NCBI GenBank assembly: GCA_031291235.1
Contig: JARLJL010000002.1
Coordinates: 186,001-250,000 of the forward strand
Reading direction: 5' to 3'
Origin: Sulfuriferula sp.
Lineage (GTDB): Bacteria; Pseudomonadota; Gammaproteobacteria; Burkholderiales; Sulfuriferulaceae
DNA: 64,000 nt
Shown here piece by piece: positions 16,762 to 24,815 of this stretch (its first letter is position 1; each line of letters opens with the position of its first letter). The notes beneath the pieces were generated by a model. That model did not search any database and had not been told where the DNA came from. It saw only the letters and a list, made by a program, of their open reading frames with translations. The translations under genes were made by a program, and so were the position numbers.

Positions 16762-17751
16762 TTATTGCAGTATTTCGGCTTTGGGTTCGCGATTAAGCAA
16801 GGCTTCAACCGCGGTTCTGGGCGCCATGCCCTGATACAGTATCTGGCACACGGCATGGACGATGGGCATGTCCACGCCGAGCTGCTGTGCCAATTGGTCG
16901 ACTTCGCGTGCAGTGGTAACGCCTTCGGCAATGTGGCCGAGGTCGCGCAGTATGGCTTCCAGGCTCATGCCTGCTGCCAGACGCAAGCCGACCTGGCGAT
17001 TGCGCGACAGATCGGCAGTGGCGGTAAGAATCAGATCGCCCATGCCGGTAAGGCCCATGAAGGTTTCGGTGCGGCCGCCGAGCGCATGACCGAGTCGCGT
17101 CATTTCGGCCAGGCTGCGCGAAATCAGCGCGGCGCGGGCGTTGTAGCCGAAATGCAGGCCGTCGGAAATACCGGCGGCGATGGCAATAACGTTCTTCAAT
17201 GCGCCGCCCAGTTCGACGCCGACGACATCGGTACTGGTATACACCCGCAGATGATGGTCGTGCAGCAATCCGGCGACGCAGGTGGCTGCAGTTTGCGTGC
17301 TGGCGAGGGTGAGTGCGGTCGGCAGTCCTGCGGCGACTTCCTGGGCAAAGCTGGGGCCGGACAGGACGCCGCGCGGCGTGGTGGCGGGCAGCGTTTCTTT
17401 GGCAACCTGATGCGGCAGTTTCATGGTGCCGGATTCGAATCCCTTGCATACCCAGATGACCGGCGTGTGCGCTACCCGACCGGCGATGCTTTTGAGTATG
17501 CTGCGGAATGCTCCGCTAGGGGTGGCAACGATAACGACATCGGCGATGGCTACCGATGCGCTGAGATCGGACGACAGGGCAAGCTGTTCGGGCAAGGTAA
17601 CGCCGGGCAGGTAGTGCGCATTGACGCGAGCGCTTTCCATGGCGGCAATCTGCTCCGGATTGCGCGCCCACAGGGTGACTTCATGACGTTTGGCGAAGCT
17701 GACGGCCAGCGCTGTGCCCCATGCGCCGGCACCGAGTACGGCAATATTCAT
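16762..17751 (-). CDS. gpsA: NAD(P)-dependent glycerol-3-phosphate dehydrogenase
   Basis: A 329-residue enzyme that makes sn-glycerol 3-phosphate for phospholipids. The N-terminal dinucleotide fold reads AVLGAGAWGTAL, WVCKGFE and LSGPSFAQEVA are family motifs, and the catalytic lysine lies in GALKNVIAIAAG. The C-terminal helical domain includes LTGMGDLILTATADLSRNR. ATG 17751 overlaps the TGA of the upstream SH3 gene (ATGA), which favours it over an ATG three codons earlier. secB-SH3-gpsA form one operon, an arrangement common in proteobacteria. Confidence 0.96.
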   Translation of the reverse strand: MNIAVLGAGAWGTALAVSFAKRHEVTLWARNPEQIAAMESARVNAHYLPGVTLPEQLALSSDLSASVAIADVVIVATPSGAFRSILKSIAGRVAHTPVIWVCKGFESGTMKLPHQVAKETLPATTPRGVLSGPSFAQEVAAGLPTALTLASTQTAATCVAGLLHDHHLRVYTSTDVVGVELGGALKNVIAIAAGISDGLHFGYNARAALISRSLAEMTRLGHALGGRTETFMGLTGMGDLILTATADLSRNRQVGLRLAAGMSLEAILRDLGHIAEGVTTAREVDQLAQQLGVDMPIVHAVCQILYQGMAPRTAVEALLNREPKAEILQ

Positions 17752-18176
17752 GCGCCCCATACCTGATCGAGTTTGATGTAGCCGATGCTTTGGTCGGGCA
17801 GGCGTACCTTGGCCCAGTTGTCGACGTTTTCCAGCCATACCAGTATGACGCCGGCAGCAACCCTGGCGCTGACCTGCGCGTTGTCCTGAGCCTGCGCACG
17901 GATATTGGCGGCGGCACGGACGACGACGGTATGGACGGGCGATAGCTGGTCCGCCGCTATCCAGGCCATGGCGCCGCTGCTGTCGCGTACTTTTGCCCAT
18001 CCTGCTATGCTGACTACGACTTCCAGCGGATAGCTCTTGCTCAATACGAACAGGGGCTTGGCGGCAGTTGACGGCGCATCGTAGAGCACGGCGGCCGGAA
18101 TTTCCGTCGAGCGGTAATCCAGCGCCAGCGCAGGTGCGGCGCACAGCATCAGGATGAGCAGGAGACTGCTACGCAT
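17748..18176 (-). CDS. Exported bacterial SH3-domain protein
   Basis: A 142-residue protein with a signal peptide (RSSLLLILMLCAAPALA) and two short SH3-like units: YRSTEIPAAVLYDAPS to VSIAGWAKVRDSSGAMAWIA and VRAAANIRAQAQDNAQVSAR to VDNWAKVRLPDQSIGYI. Such domains bind peptidoglycan or peptides in the periplasm. The paired GWAKVR and NWAKVR strings show internal duplication. It lies between secB and gpsA and overlaps gpsA by four bases; the functional link to either is unclear. Confidence 0.82.
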   Translation of the reverse strand: MRSSLLLILMLCAAPALALDYRSTEIPAAVLYDAPSTAAKPLFVLSKSYPLEVVVSIAGWAKVRDSSGAMAWIAADQLSPVHTVVVRAAANIRAQAQDNAQVSARVAAGVILVWLENVDNWAKVRLPDQSIGYIKLDQVWGA

Positions 18177-18184
18177 GGTTATTA

Positions 18185-18637
18185 TTAATGCGTGGTCGCG
18201 GATTCCGCAGCCTGTTGCTGCTGTTGCATGTACATGGCTTCGAAATTGACCGGGTTCAGTATCACCGGCGGGAAGCCCGCGCGGCTGACCAGATCGGAAA
18301 CGGTTTCGCGTAGATACGGAAAAACGATGTTGGGGCAACCGATACCCATGACCGGATTCAGCTGTTCGGCAGGGATTTGTGCGATACGGAAAATGCCGGC
18401 CTGGGCGACTTCGACCAGGAACATGACCTTGTCGCCGATTTTGGCGGTGACGGTCGCGGTGAGTATGGTTTCATAGACATCTTCGGCGATAGGCTGGGTT
18501 TGCGTGGCCAACTGCACGTCGATTTCAGGTGCTTCGCGCTCCAGGAAAATTTGCGGTGCGTTAGGCACTTCTACCGATAAATCCTTGACGTATAGTTTTT
18601 CAATCGCAAAAACTGCTTGTGGTTCCTGATCGCTCAT
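18185..18637 (-). CDS. secB: Protein-export chaperone SecB
   Basis: A 150-residue SecB. Family hallmarks are FAIEKLYVKDLSVEVPNAP near the start, the APEIDVQL strand, and CPNIVFPYLRETVSDL followed by GGFPP-like GFPPVILNPVNF. The tail is glutamine-rich. SecB holds precursors unfolded and hands them to SecA. ATG 18637 has GGAG eight bases upstream; the frame extends upstream but the extra residues are not SecB-like. It starts the secB-SH3-gpsA operon and is divergent from the glycosyltransferase gene. Confidence 0.96.
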   Translation of the reverse strand: MSDQEPQAVFAIEKLYVKDLSVEVPNAPQIFLEREAPEIDVQLATQTQPIAEDVYETILTATVTAKIGDKVMFLVEVAQAGIFRIAQIPAEQLNPVMGIGCPNIVFPYLRETVSDLVSRAGFPPVILNPVNFEAMYMQQQQQAAESATTH

Positions 18638-18669
18638 GACGACTCCGAGTAGTAAGGTTAAAAATAGTT

Positions 18670-18693
18670 GGGTTAAAAATCTTATTTTAACCC
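18670..18693. promoter_or_regulatory. 9-bp inverted repeat between divergent secB and GT39 genes
   Basis: GGGTTAAAA and TTTTAACCC are exact inverted copies around six bases, in the 90-base gap between divergent genes. The symmetry and place suit a regulator site; a T-rich terminator reading is unlikely because both genes point away. Confidence 0.4.
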
Positions 18694-18727
18694 GAATGCG
18701 TCGATTAGGTTGAGGTAAAATCGCAGG

Positions 18728-20233
18728 ATGAATCTTCATATCGCCTACCGGCGCACTGTTATCCTCACCCTGATCGTCAAGCTGGCCTTGGCGTTTTTTC
18801 TGCCGATGTCGGGCGATGAGGCGTATTTCATCATCTGGGCAAGACACCTCGATTTCGGCTATTACGATCATCCGCCCATGGTCGGCTGGATACTGTATTT
18901 GTTACGTTTTATCGGCGACGGCGAGCTGCTGATGCGCTTGCCGGCGGTACTGTTTTCCACCGCTATCGGCATGGGCATCTACCGCCTGCTGAAACCGCTG
19001 GATGCGAGCCGGGCCGTGCTGGTGGCGATGATCTTCCTGATTTCGCCGGTCAATATCATGGACGTATTGATCACCACCGATACCCCGCTGATCCTGTTCG
19101 TGTTCGTCTCGGTGTATGCGCTGGTGCGAGCGCTGCAACGCAATCATCCGGGCTGGTATGCGCTTTCCGGCGCGGCGATGGGGCTGGCGTTCCTGTCCAA
19201 GTATTTCGCAGTGCTGCTGGGGCTGGCTTATCTGGCGTATTTTCTGTTTACGCCGCAGCGCAAACAGCGCTGGTTCGGTTTCCTGTTGCTGGTGCTGGCT
19301 GCGATGCCGTTTGTGGCGGTGAACGTGTACTGGAATTACACGCATTGCTGGGACAATATCCTGTTCAATCTGTACAACCGCAACGAGGGCGCGCAGTTTT
19401 CCTACAAGGACGTGCTGACCTATCTGGGCACCACGCTGTACCTGATGACGCCGCCTATCGTGTATTACTGGTGGCGCCAGCGCGGTGCAGCGAGGCCGTT
19501 TGTGCAGCCGGAATTCAGGCTGTACGGCTTCGTTTTCTGGGTTCCGATTGTGTTTTTCCTACTGCTGTCGGTGAAGAAAACCATAGGCCTGCACTGGGTG
19601 CTGGCGTTCTATCCGTTCTTTTACCTGTTGCTGGCGCTGTATCTGAGCGTGCCGCAGCTGCTCAAAACCGCGAAATTCATGGTGTGGTTTACGGCGCTGC
19701 ATCTGCTGATTATCGTCGTCCTGCTCGCTGGACCGGCTTCGATGTGGCAGCGCAGCCAGAAGCTATACAGCGGCTATGTGTTCCTGATGCATAACGACGA
19801 CGTGCTGGCGGCATTGCGCCCGTATGAGCGCGATTTTCTGATGGCGACGGACGATTATTCCAACTCGGCCATCATTTCCTATCATGCCGGCAAGGAGTTC
19901 TTCGTTTACGGCGCGGGTTCGCAGCACGCCCGTCAGGACGACATGAATACCGATTTCCGGCAGATGGCGGGGCGCAATATACTGACCATCGACAAATCGC
20001 CGCCCGAGCTGGCGAAATACACGCCGTATTTCGCCAGAGTCGAGGTACGCGAGCTGAAAGTGCGCGATGCGGTGTTTTATCTGACGCTGGGTTACGATTT
20101 CAATTATCCGGCCTACCGCGACGGCATACTCGCGCAAATCCGCGACCACTATTACCGCATTCCGGCGTTCTTGCCGCATGCTTCGTGCTATTTTTGCGAT
20201 AAATATTTTGCCGGCAGCAGTTGCCCGCGCTGA
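18728..20233 (+). CDS. GT39/ArnT-type membrane glycosyltransferase
   Basis: A 501-residue GT-C enzyme with about 11 helices. The first periplasmic loop has the acidic motif SGDEAYFIIWA followed by DFGYYDHPPMVGW, the PMT_2 pattern of ArnT and related transferases that use polyprenyl-phosphate sugars. The acceptor could be lipid A, a glycan or a protein. It is followed directly by DprE1-like, DprE2-like and HAD genes, so a polyprenyl-phospho-pentose is a plausible donor. The C-terminus is odd: SCYFCDKYFAGSSC carries three cysteines in a C-x2-C-x8-C pattern. Possible -10 sequence TAAAAT lies very close to the start, so the leader may be very short. Confidence 0.85.
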   Translation: MNLHIAYRRTVILTLIVKLALAFFLPMSGDEAYFIIWARHLDFGYYDHPPMVGWILYLLRFIGDGELLMRLPAVLFSTAIGMGIYRLLKPLDASRAVLVAMIFLISPVNIMDVLITTDTPLILFVFVSVYALVRALQRNHPGWYALSGAAMGLAFLSKYFAVLLGLAYLAYFLFTPQRKQRWFGFLLLVLAAMPFVAVNVYWNYTHCWDNILFNLYNRNEGAQFSYKDVLTYLGTTLYLMTPPIVYYWWRQRGAARPFVQPEFRLYGFVFWVPIVFFLLLSVKKTIGLHWVLAFYPFFYLLLALYLSVPQLLKTAKFMVWFTALHLLIIVVLLAGPASMWQRSQKLYSGYVFLMHNDDVLAALRPYERDFLMATDDYSNSAIISYHAGKEFFVYGAGSQHARQDDMNTDFRQMAGRNILTIDKSPPELAKYTPYFARVEVRELKVRDAVFYLTLGYDFNYPAYRDGILAQIRDHYYRIPAFLPHASCYFCDKYFAGSSCPR

Positions 20234-20244
20234 TAGGGGAAATT

Positions 20245-21597
20245 TTGAGCATACCCGCCGTACCGACATTGAGCAGGCCGTTATCCGGATGGGGACGTTA
20301 TCCGGTCGAAGTGTGCGAGCAGGTGCGTCCCGAGCGTTACCGGGATCTGCGTCCTGCGGCTGAGCAGCAGATCGCGCGCGGACAGGGGCGCAGTTACGGC
20401 GACGCCGCACTGGGCAAGCGGGTGATCCTGACCGAGCGCGTCAATCGGCTGCTGGCGTTCGATGCGACTAGCGGCGTGTTGCGCGCCGAGGCCGGGGCGA
20501 CGCTGGCGGAGATACTCGACGTCATCGTGCCGCAGGGCTGGTTTTTGCCGGTCACGCCGGGTACCCGGTTTGCCTCGCTGGGCGGCTGTGTGGCGGCAGA
20601 CGTGCACGGCAAGAATCATCATCACGACGGCGCTTTCAGTCGCCATGTGCTTGCGATTGAATTGATCCTCGCAGACGGCAGCCGGATCACGTGTTCGGCG
20701 ACACAAAATGCCGCGCTGTATTGGGCGGCCGTCGGCGGCATGGGGCTGACCGGCATTATAGGCGAAGTGAGTTTGCAGCTTATCCCCGTCAGCAGCCCGT
20801 ATGTGCAGGTGCGGCATCACGCTGCCGCCAACCTGGCGGAGACCTTTGCCTTGTTCAACGACGCGGCGCTGGACGACAAATACAGCGTGGCGTGGATAGA
20901 TTGTCTGGCGAGCGGCGACAGTCTGGGGCGCAGCGTGCTGATGTGCGGACATCATGCGCCGCACGACGATTTGCCGGCTGCGTTGCGTCAGCCTACGAAG
21001 CCGGGCAAGGCGCGCGCGATACCGTTTGATTTGCCGGCGCTGGCGCTGAATCCGTTCAGCGTGAAATTGTTCAATGCACTGTATTACCGCCAGCAAAGCG
21101 GCAAAACCGAGCCGTTTTTTACGCATTACAGCGAGTATTTTTATCCGCTGGACAGCGTCGCGCACTGGAACCGCTTGTACGGCAAGCGCGGCTTCGTGCA
21201 GTATCAGTGCGTGATTCCGGACAGCGGCGCCTTCGCGGCGGTGACGGCGCTGTTGCAAGCATTGTCGCAAAGCCGTCGTCCGTCTTTTCTTGCCGTGCTG
21301 AAACGGCTGGGACCGCAGAGTCCGGGGCTGCTGTCGTTTCCGATGGCGGGCTATACGCTGGCGCTGGACATCCCGTTGCGCGACGACGGTGTGTTTGCCT
21401 TGCTTAAAAAACTGGACGAAATTGTGCTGCATTACGGCGGCCGCGTGTATCTGGCGAAGGATGCCGTACTCACGCCGCAGGAATTTCGCGTCATGTATCC
21501 GCGTTATGCGGAATGGCGGGCGATCAAGCAGGATGTCGATCCTGCGCTGAAATTTCAATCGAGCCTGTCGCGCCGACTGGAGCTGGATCATGCGTAA
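20245..21597 (+). CDS. FAD-dependent oxidase similar to DprE1 (decaprenyl-phosphoribose oxidase)
   Basis: A 450-residue VAO-family flavoenzyme. FAD-binding strings ARGQGRSYGDAALG, LPVTPGTRFASLGG and ADVHGKNHHHDGAFSRHV match DprE1 very closely, including the GKNHH run. DprE1 oxidises the 2-hydroxyl of polyprenyl-phosphoryl-ribose. TTG 20245 is preferred: AGGGGA lies four bases upstream, while another TTG at 20221 overlaps the previous gene. The stop overlaps the start of the next gene by eight bases, so the oxidase and reductase are coupled. Without the substrate being shown, a related aldonolactone oxidase role cannot be excluded. Confidence 0.85.
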   Translation: MSIPAVPTLSRPLSGWGRYPVEVCEQVRPERYRDLRPAAEQQIARGQGRSYGDAALGKRVILTERVNRLLAFDATSGVLRAEAGATLAEILDVIVPQGWFLPVTPGTRFASLGGCVAADVHGKNHHHDGAFSRHVLAIELILADGSRITCSATQNAALYWAAVGGMGLTGIIGEVSLQLIPVSSPYVQVRHHAAANLAETFALFNDAALDDKYSVAWIDCLASGDSLGRSVLMCGHHAPHDDLPAALRQPTKPGKARAIPFDLPALALNPFSVKLFNALYYRQQSGKTEPFFTHYSEYFYPLDSVAHWNRLYGKRGFVQYQCVIPDSGAFAAVTALLQALSQSRRPSFLAVLKRLGPQSPGLLSFPMAGYTLALDIPLRDDGVFALLKKLDEIVLHYGGRVYLAKDAVLTPQEFRVMYPRYAEWRAIKQDVDPALKFQSSLSRRLELDHA

Positions 21598-22327
21598 AAC
21601 CGTACTCATACTCGGCGCAACTTCCGCGATTGCCCGCGCTACGGCTGCCGCTTTTGCCGCGCAGGGCTTCGACCTGTATCTGGCCGGGCGCGACGCGGAC
21701 GAGCTCAGTCGTATTGCCGCGGATCTGGCGATACGCTATCGGATTACAGCTAATAGCGGGCTATTTGCCGCAGAAGCGCTGGACAGTCACGGCCGATTTT
21801 TTACTCAGGCAATTGCCGAGATGGGCGAGATGCACGGCGTGGTGCTGGCGCTGGGGTATCTGGGCGACCAGCAGGCGGCGCGCGATTTCAGTGCGGGCGC
21901 GGAAGTGATACTGATTAATTTTACTGCTGCCGCGTCCATCCTCAGTCATTGCGCCAGCTATCTGGAAGCGCGCAAGCAGGGTTTCATCATCGGTATCAGT
22001 TCGGTTGCGGGCGATCGCGGACGGCAAAGCAACTATACCTACGGCGCTGCCAAAGGCGCGCTGAGCCTGTATCTGCAAGGCTTGCGCAACCGGCTGTTCG
22101 CCAGCGGCGTGCGGGTGATTACGGTGAAGCCGGGCTTTGTCGATACCGCGATGACTTACGGCATGCCCGGTCTGTTTCTGGTGGCGTCGCCGCAATACAT
22201 AGGCGAGCGCATCGTACAGGCATTGGGCAAATCCGCCGATGTGATTTATCTGCCGTGGTTCTGGCGCTATATCATGCTGATCATCAAATCCATCCCGGAA
22301 ACGTTATTCAAGCGGCTCAAGTTATGA
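21590..22327 (+). CDS. Short-chain dehydrogenase similar to DprE2
   Basis: A 245-residue SDR. The cofactor motif reads LILGATSAIARATA, the catalytic serine lies in GISSVAGDRG and the Tyr-Lys pair in YTYGAAKGAL. DprE2 reduces the keto product of DprE1 to give the arabino epimer. Its immediate place after the DprE1-like gene, with overlapping ends, makes this pairing likely. A hydrophobic C-terminus (WFWRYIMLIIKSIPETLF) suggests membrane association, as expected for a lipid-linked substrate. It overlaps the HAD gene by four bases (ATGA). Confidence 0.85.
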   Translation: MRKTVLILGATSAIARATAAAFAAQGFDLYLAGRDADELSRIAADLAIRYRITANSGLFAAEALDSHGRFFTQAIAEMGEMHGVVLALGYLGDQQAARDFSAGAEVILINFTAAASILSHCASYLEARKQGFIIGISSVAGDRGRQSNYTYGAAKGALSLYLQGLRNRLFASGVRVITVKPGFVDTAMTYGMPGLFLVASPQYIGERIVQALGKSADVIYLPWFWRYIMLIIKSIPETLFKRLKL

Positions 22328-22929
22328 CCAGGCCGGTGGTTGCCGCTTTCGATTTCGACGGCACGCTGACCGCCAGCGACAGCTTCCTGCCGTTTTTGCG
22401 CGCGGTGGCGGGCAATGCGCGCTACGTGCAGCACATGTTGAGCCTGTCGCCGGTCTTGCTGGGTTACGGTTTGGGGTTGGTGAAAAACCATCATGCCAAA
22501 GCGCGAGTGCTGGCCAAATTCCTGAGCGGGAAAGAAGTCGAGGCCATCCGTCGCATTGCACAGGATTTCGCGACCCGGCAATTGCCCGGACAGATCCGCG
22601 CCAGCGCATTGGCGCGTTTGCGCTGGCATCAGCAGCAGGGACATCGCTGCGTGATCGTCAGCGCTTCGCTGGAGTGCTATTTGCAACCGTGGGCGCAGAC
22701 GGTCGGGGTGAGCGAGATTATCGGTTCGCAGCTGACGATTGAGGCCGATATCTATACCGGACAACTTGCCGGCGCCAATTGCTACGGTGCAGAGAAAACC
22801 CGCCGTCTCGAGGCGCTGTTAGGCGCACGTAATGCCTATACGTTGTACGCCTACGGCGACAGCAAGGGCGACCGCGAGCTGCTGGCGCTGGCGGATTACG
22901 CTTATTACCGGCAGATGCCCGAAGCTTAA
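22324..22929 (+). CDS. HAD-IB family phosphatase
   Basis: A 201-residue HAD hydrolase. Motif I is FDFDGTLT, motif II is VSASLECYL, the lysine lies in GAEKTRRLEALLG and the acidic motif is YGDSKGDRELL. The class contains phosphoserine phosphatase-like enzymes that act on small or lipid phosphates. In the decaprenyl-phospho-arabinose route a phosphatase must remove the 5-phosphate from polyprenyl-phosphoryl-5-phosphoribose; the mycobacterial enzyme is from another family, so this would be an analogous replacement. That role is inferred from the operon only. The gene ends overlapping the convergent PAS-GGDEF-EAL gene by four bases. Confidence 0.82.
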   Translation: MTRPVVAAFDFDGTLTASDSFLPFLRAVAGNARYVQHMLSLSPVLLGYGLGLVKNHHAKARVLAKFLSGKEVEAIRRIAQDFATRQLPGQIRASALARLRWHQQQGHRCVIVSASLECYLQPWAQTVGVSEIIGSQLTIEADIYTGQLAGANCYGAEKTRRLEALLGARNAYTLYAYGDSKGDRELLALADYAYYRQMPEA

Positions 22930-24698
22930 GTCGCGGCCGGCAATTTGCTCAGCCATTGTTCCACCGGCTCGGGATGGCCGAACAGATACCCCTGATGGAT
23001 GACTGCGCCGTGCGAGTTGAGGAAATCCACCTGCGCCTGCGTTTCTATGCCTTCGGCCACAACCTGCAAATGCAGGTGGCGCGCTACTGCGAGTATGGTT
23101 TCCACCAGCACGGCGGCATTGGCGTCGGTAATGATGTCGTCGATGAAGCTCTTGTCGATTTTCAGTTCCTGTATCGGTAACCGTTTCAGGTATGACAGGC
23201 TGGAATAGCCGGTACCAAAGTCGTCCATGGAGAAATGAATGCCCAGGGATTTCAGCTGGTTCATTTTGGCTACAGCCTGATCGATATCACCGATCACCAG
23301 CCCTTCGGTGACCTCCAGTACCAGATTGCCGGCGTCTGCGCCGCTGACGGCAAGCTGGGCTTTGATTTCATCGACGAAATCGGCGCGGCGGAAATGACGC
23401 GGGCTGACGTTGATCGAGATGTGCAACGTGCTGCCTTGCGATTTGAGTTGCGCCAGCAGTTTGCATACGCCGGCCATCATCCAGCGGTCGATGGCGATGA
23501 TTAGATCCGACGTTTCCGCCATGGGAATGAAGACTGCCGGCGAGATCAGTCCGCGTTCCGGATGTTGCCAGCGAACCAGCGCTTCGGCGCCGACCTGTAC
23601 GCCGTTTGCGTCTACCTGCGGCTGCAGATACAGGCGCAGTTCGTTGTGGGCGACAGCCAGATGCAATTCCTGCTCCAGCTGGTACAGCTGCATGATGGCG
23701 GCGCCCATGGCGGCTTCAAAGAATACGATGCGATTGGTGTCTGCCGATTTGGCCTGACGCATGGCCATATCGGCGTGATGCAGCACATCGAGTGCAATTT
23801 CGTGCGACGAGGCGGTGATGACACTGATACCGATGCCGGCATCGAGGTGTATCAGCCTGCCGTCGACTTCAACGCCATTGTGCAGCAGAACGCGCAGCTT
23901 TTCGGCGATCACTACAATTTCATGACCGCTGGCGATGCGGTCAGCCGTGCGGCAAGGGATCAACAGTGCGAAAGCATCGGAATCCAGCCGCGCCAGTACG
24001 TCTTCCTTGCGCAGCACATGGCTGAAACGTTCGGCTATGGCTTTTAACAGCGCGTCGCCGGTGATCGGGCCGTAGGCTTCGTTGACGTTTTTGAAACGAT
24101 CTATATCCAGCAGCAGCACATAGGCGATCAAACCCTCGCGCGCCGCATTGGCGATGGCCTGTTCTATCCGGTTGAGGAACAGCGCCCGATTGGCCATGCC
24201 GGTCAGCGGATCGCGCCAGGACAGGTTTTCTATCATGGCCTGCGCGCGGTGCATGGAGCTGATATCGGCAAATACGGCAATATAGTTGATGAGTTTGCCT
24301 CTCGAGTCCCTGACTTCGCTGATGGTTTGCCATTCGGGATAGGTTTCGCCGCTTTTGCGCCGGTTCCATATCTCGCCCGCCCAGGTACCTTCGCGCAGCA
24401 AGGTTTGCCACATGCGCTGATAATGCTGTTTGTCATGGCGGCCAGAGCTCAGCATGCGTGGGTTTTTCCCCAGCACTTCCGTTTCGCTATAGCCGGTAAT
24501 GCGGCAGAACGCGGGGTTCACCGCGATAATGTTGACATCGGGGTCGGTGATAATGATGGCCTCGTCCGTGGTTTCGAAGACGCGAGTGGCGAGCAGCTGG
24601 TGCTGTTTTGCCTTTTGCTGCGTGGTGTGATGGCGATACAGCGCCAGACAGGTTAACCCGGACAGTGTCAGCAGCAAGGCGTTCAGGTAAGTTAGCAT
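22926..24698 (-). CDS. PAS-GGDEF-EAL protein, probable c-di-GMP phosphodiesterase
   Basis: A 590-residue protein with one N-terminal helix (LNALLLTLSGLTCLALY), a PAS domain (about 40-155), a GGDEF-like domain (about 165-330) and an EAL domain (about 340-585). The GGDEF signature is degenerate: LARLDSDAFALL has SDAF in place of GGDEF, so synthesis is unlikely. The EAL domain keeps GAEALVRWQHP, DDFGTGYSSL and LKIDKSF, so hydrolysis should be intact. The PAS domain closely resembles the third PAS of the large c-di-GMP protein near 6400. It is followed upstream by the chemoreceptor gene on the same strand, 117 bases away. Confidence 0.9.
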   Translation of the reverse strand: MLTYLNALLLTLSGLTCLALYRHHTTQQKAKQHQLLATRVFETTDEAIIITDPDVNIIAVNPAFCRITGYSETEVLGKNPRMLSSGRHDKQHYQRMWQTLLREGTWAGEIWNRRKSGETYPEWQTISEVRDSRGKLINYIAVFADISSMHRAQAMIENLSWRDPLTGMANRALFLNRIEQAIANAAREGLIAYVLLLDIDRFKNVNEAYGPITGDALLKAIAERFSHVLRKEDVLARLDSDAFALLIPCRTADRIASGHEIVVIAEKLRVLLHNGVEVDGRLIHLDAGIGISVITASSHEIALDVLHHADMAMRQAKSADTNRIVFFEAAMGAAIMQLYQLEQELHLAVAHNELRLYLQPQVDANGVQVGAEALVRWQHPERGLISPAVFIPMAETSDLIIAIDRWMMAGVCKLLAQLKSQGSTLHISINVSPRHFRRADFVDEIKAQLAVSGADAGNLVLEVTEGLVIGDIDQAVAKMNQLKSLGIHFSMDDFGTGYSSLSYLKRLPIQELKIDKSFIDDIITDANAAVLVETILAVARHLHLQVVAEGIETQAQVDFLNSHGAVIHQGYLFGHPEPVEQWLSKLPAAT

Positions 24699-24815
24699 AA
24701 CGATGCAGCCAGACCGTTTGCCAAGCGTGCAACTGCATCGCTACCACGCCGGGCGTACGCGGCGGATTGCTGTCGGTCGGTTATGCCGTTCATTCCTGTT
24801 CGCCCGCGGCCGCGT

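Noticed and set aside
16693..17766. 357-residue plus-strand frame opposite gpsA
   Set aside because: gpsA motifs are unambiguous on the minus strand; the plus frame has no ribosome site or domain.
20281..21609. 442-residue open frame opposite the DprE1-like gene
   Set aside because: The plus strand shows clear FAD-binding motifs; the minus frame shows Gln/Arg-rich non-protein composition.
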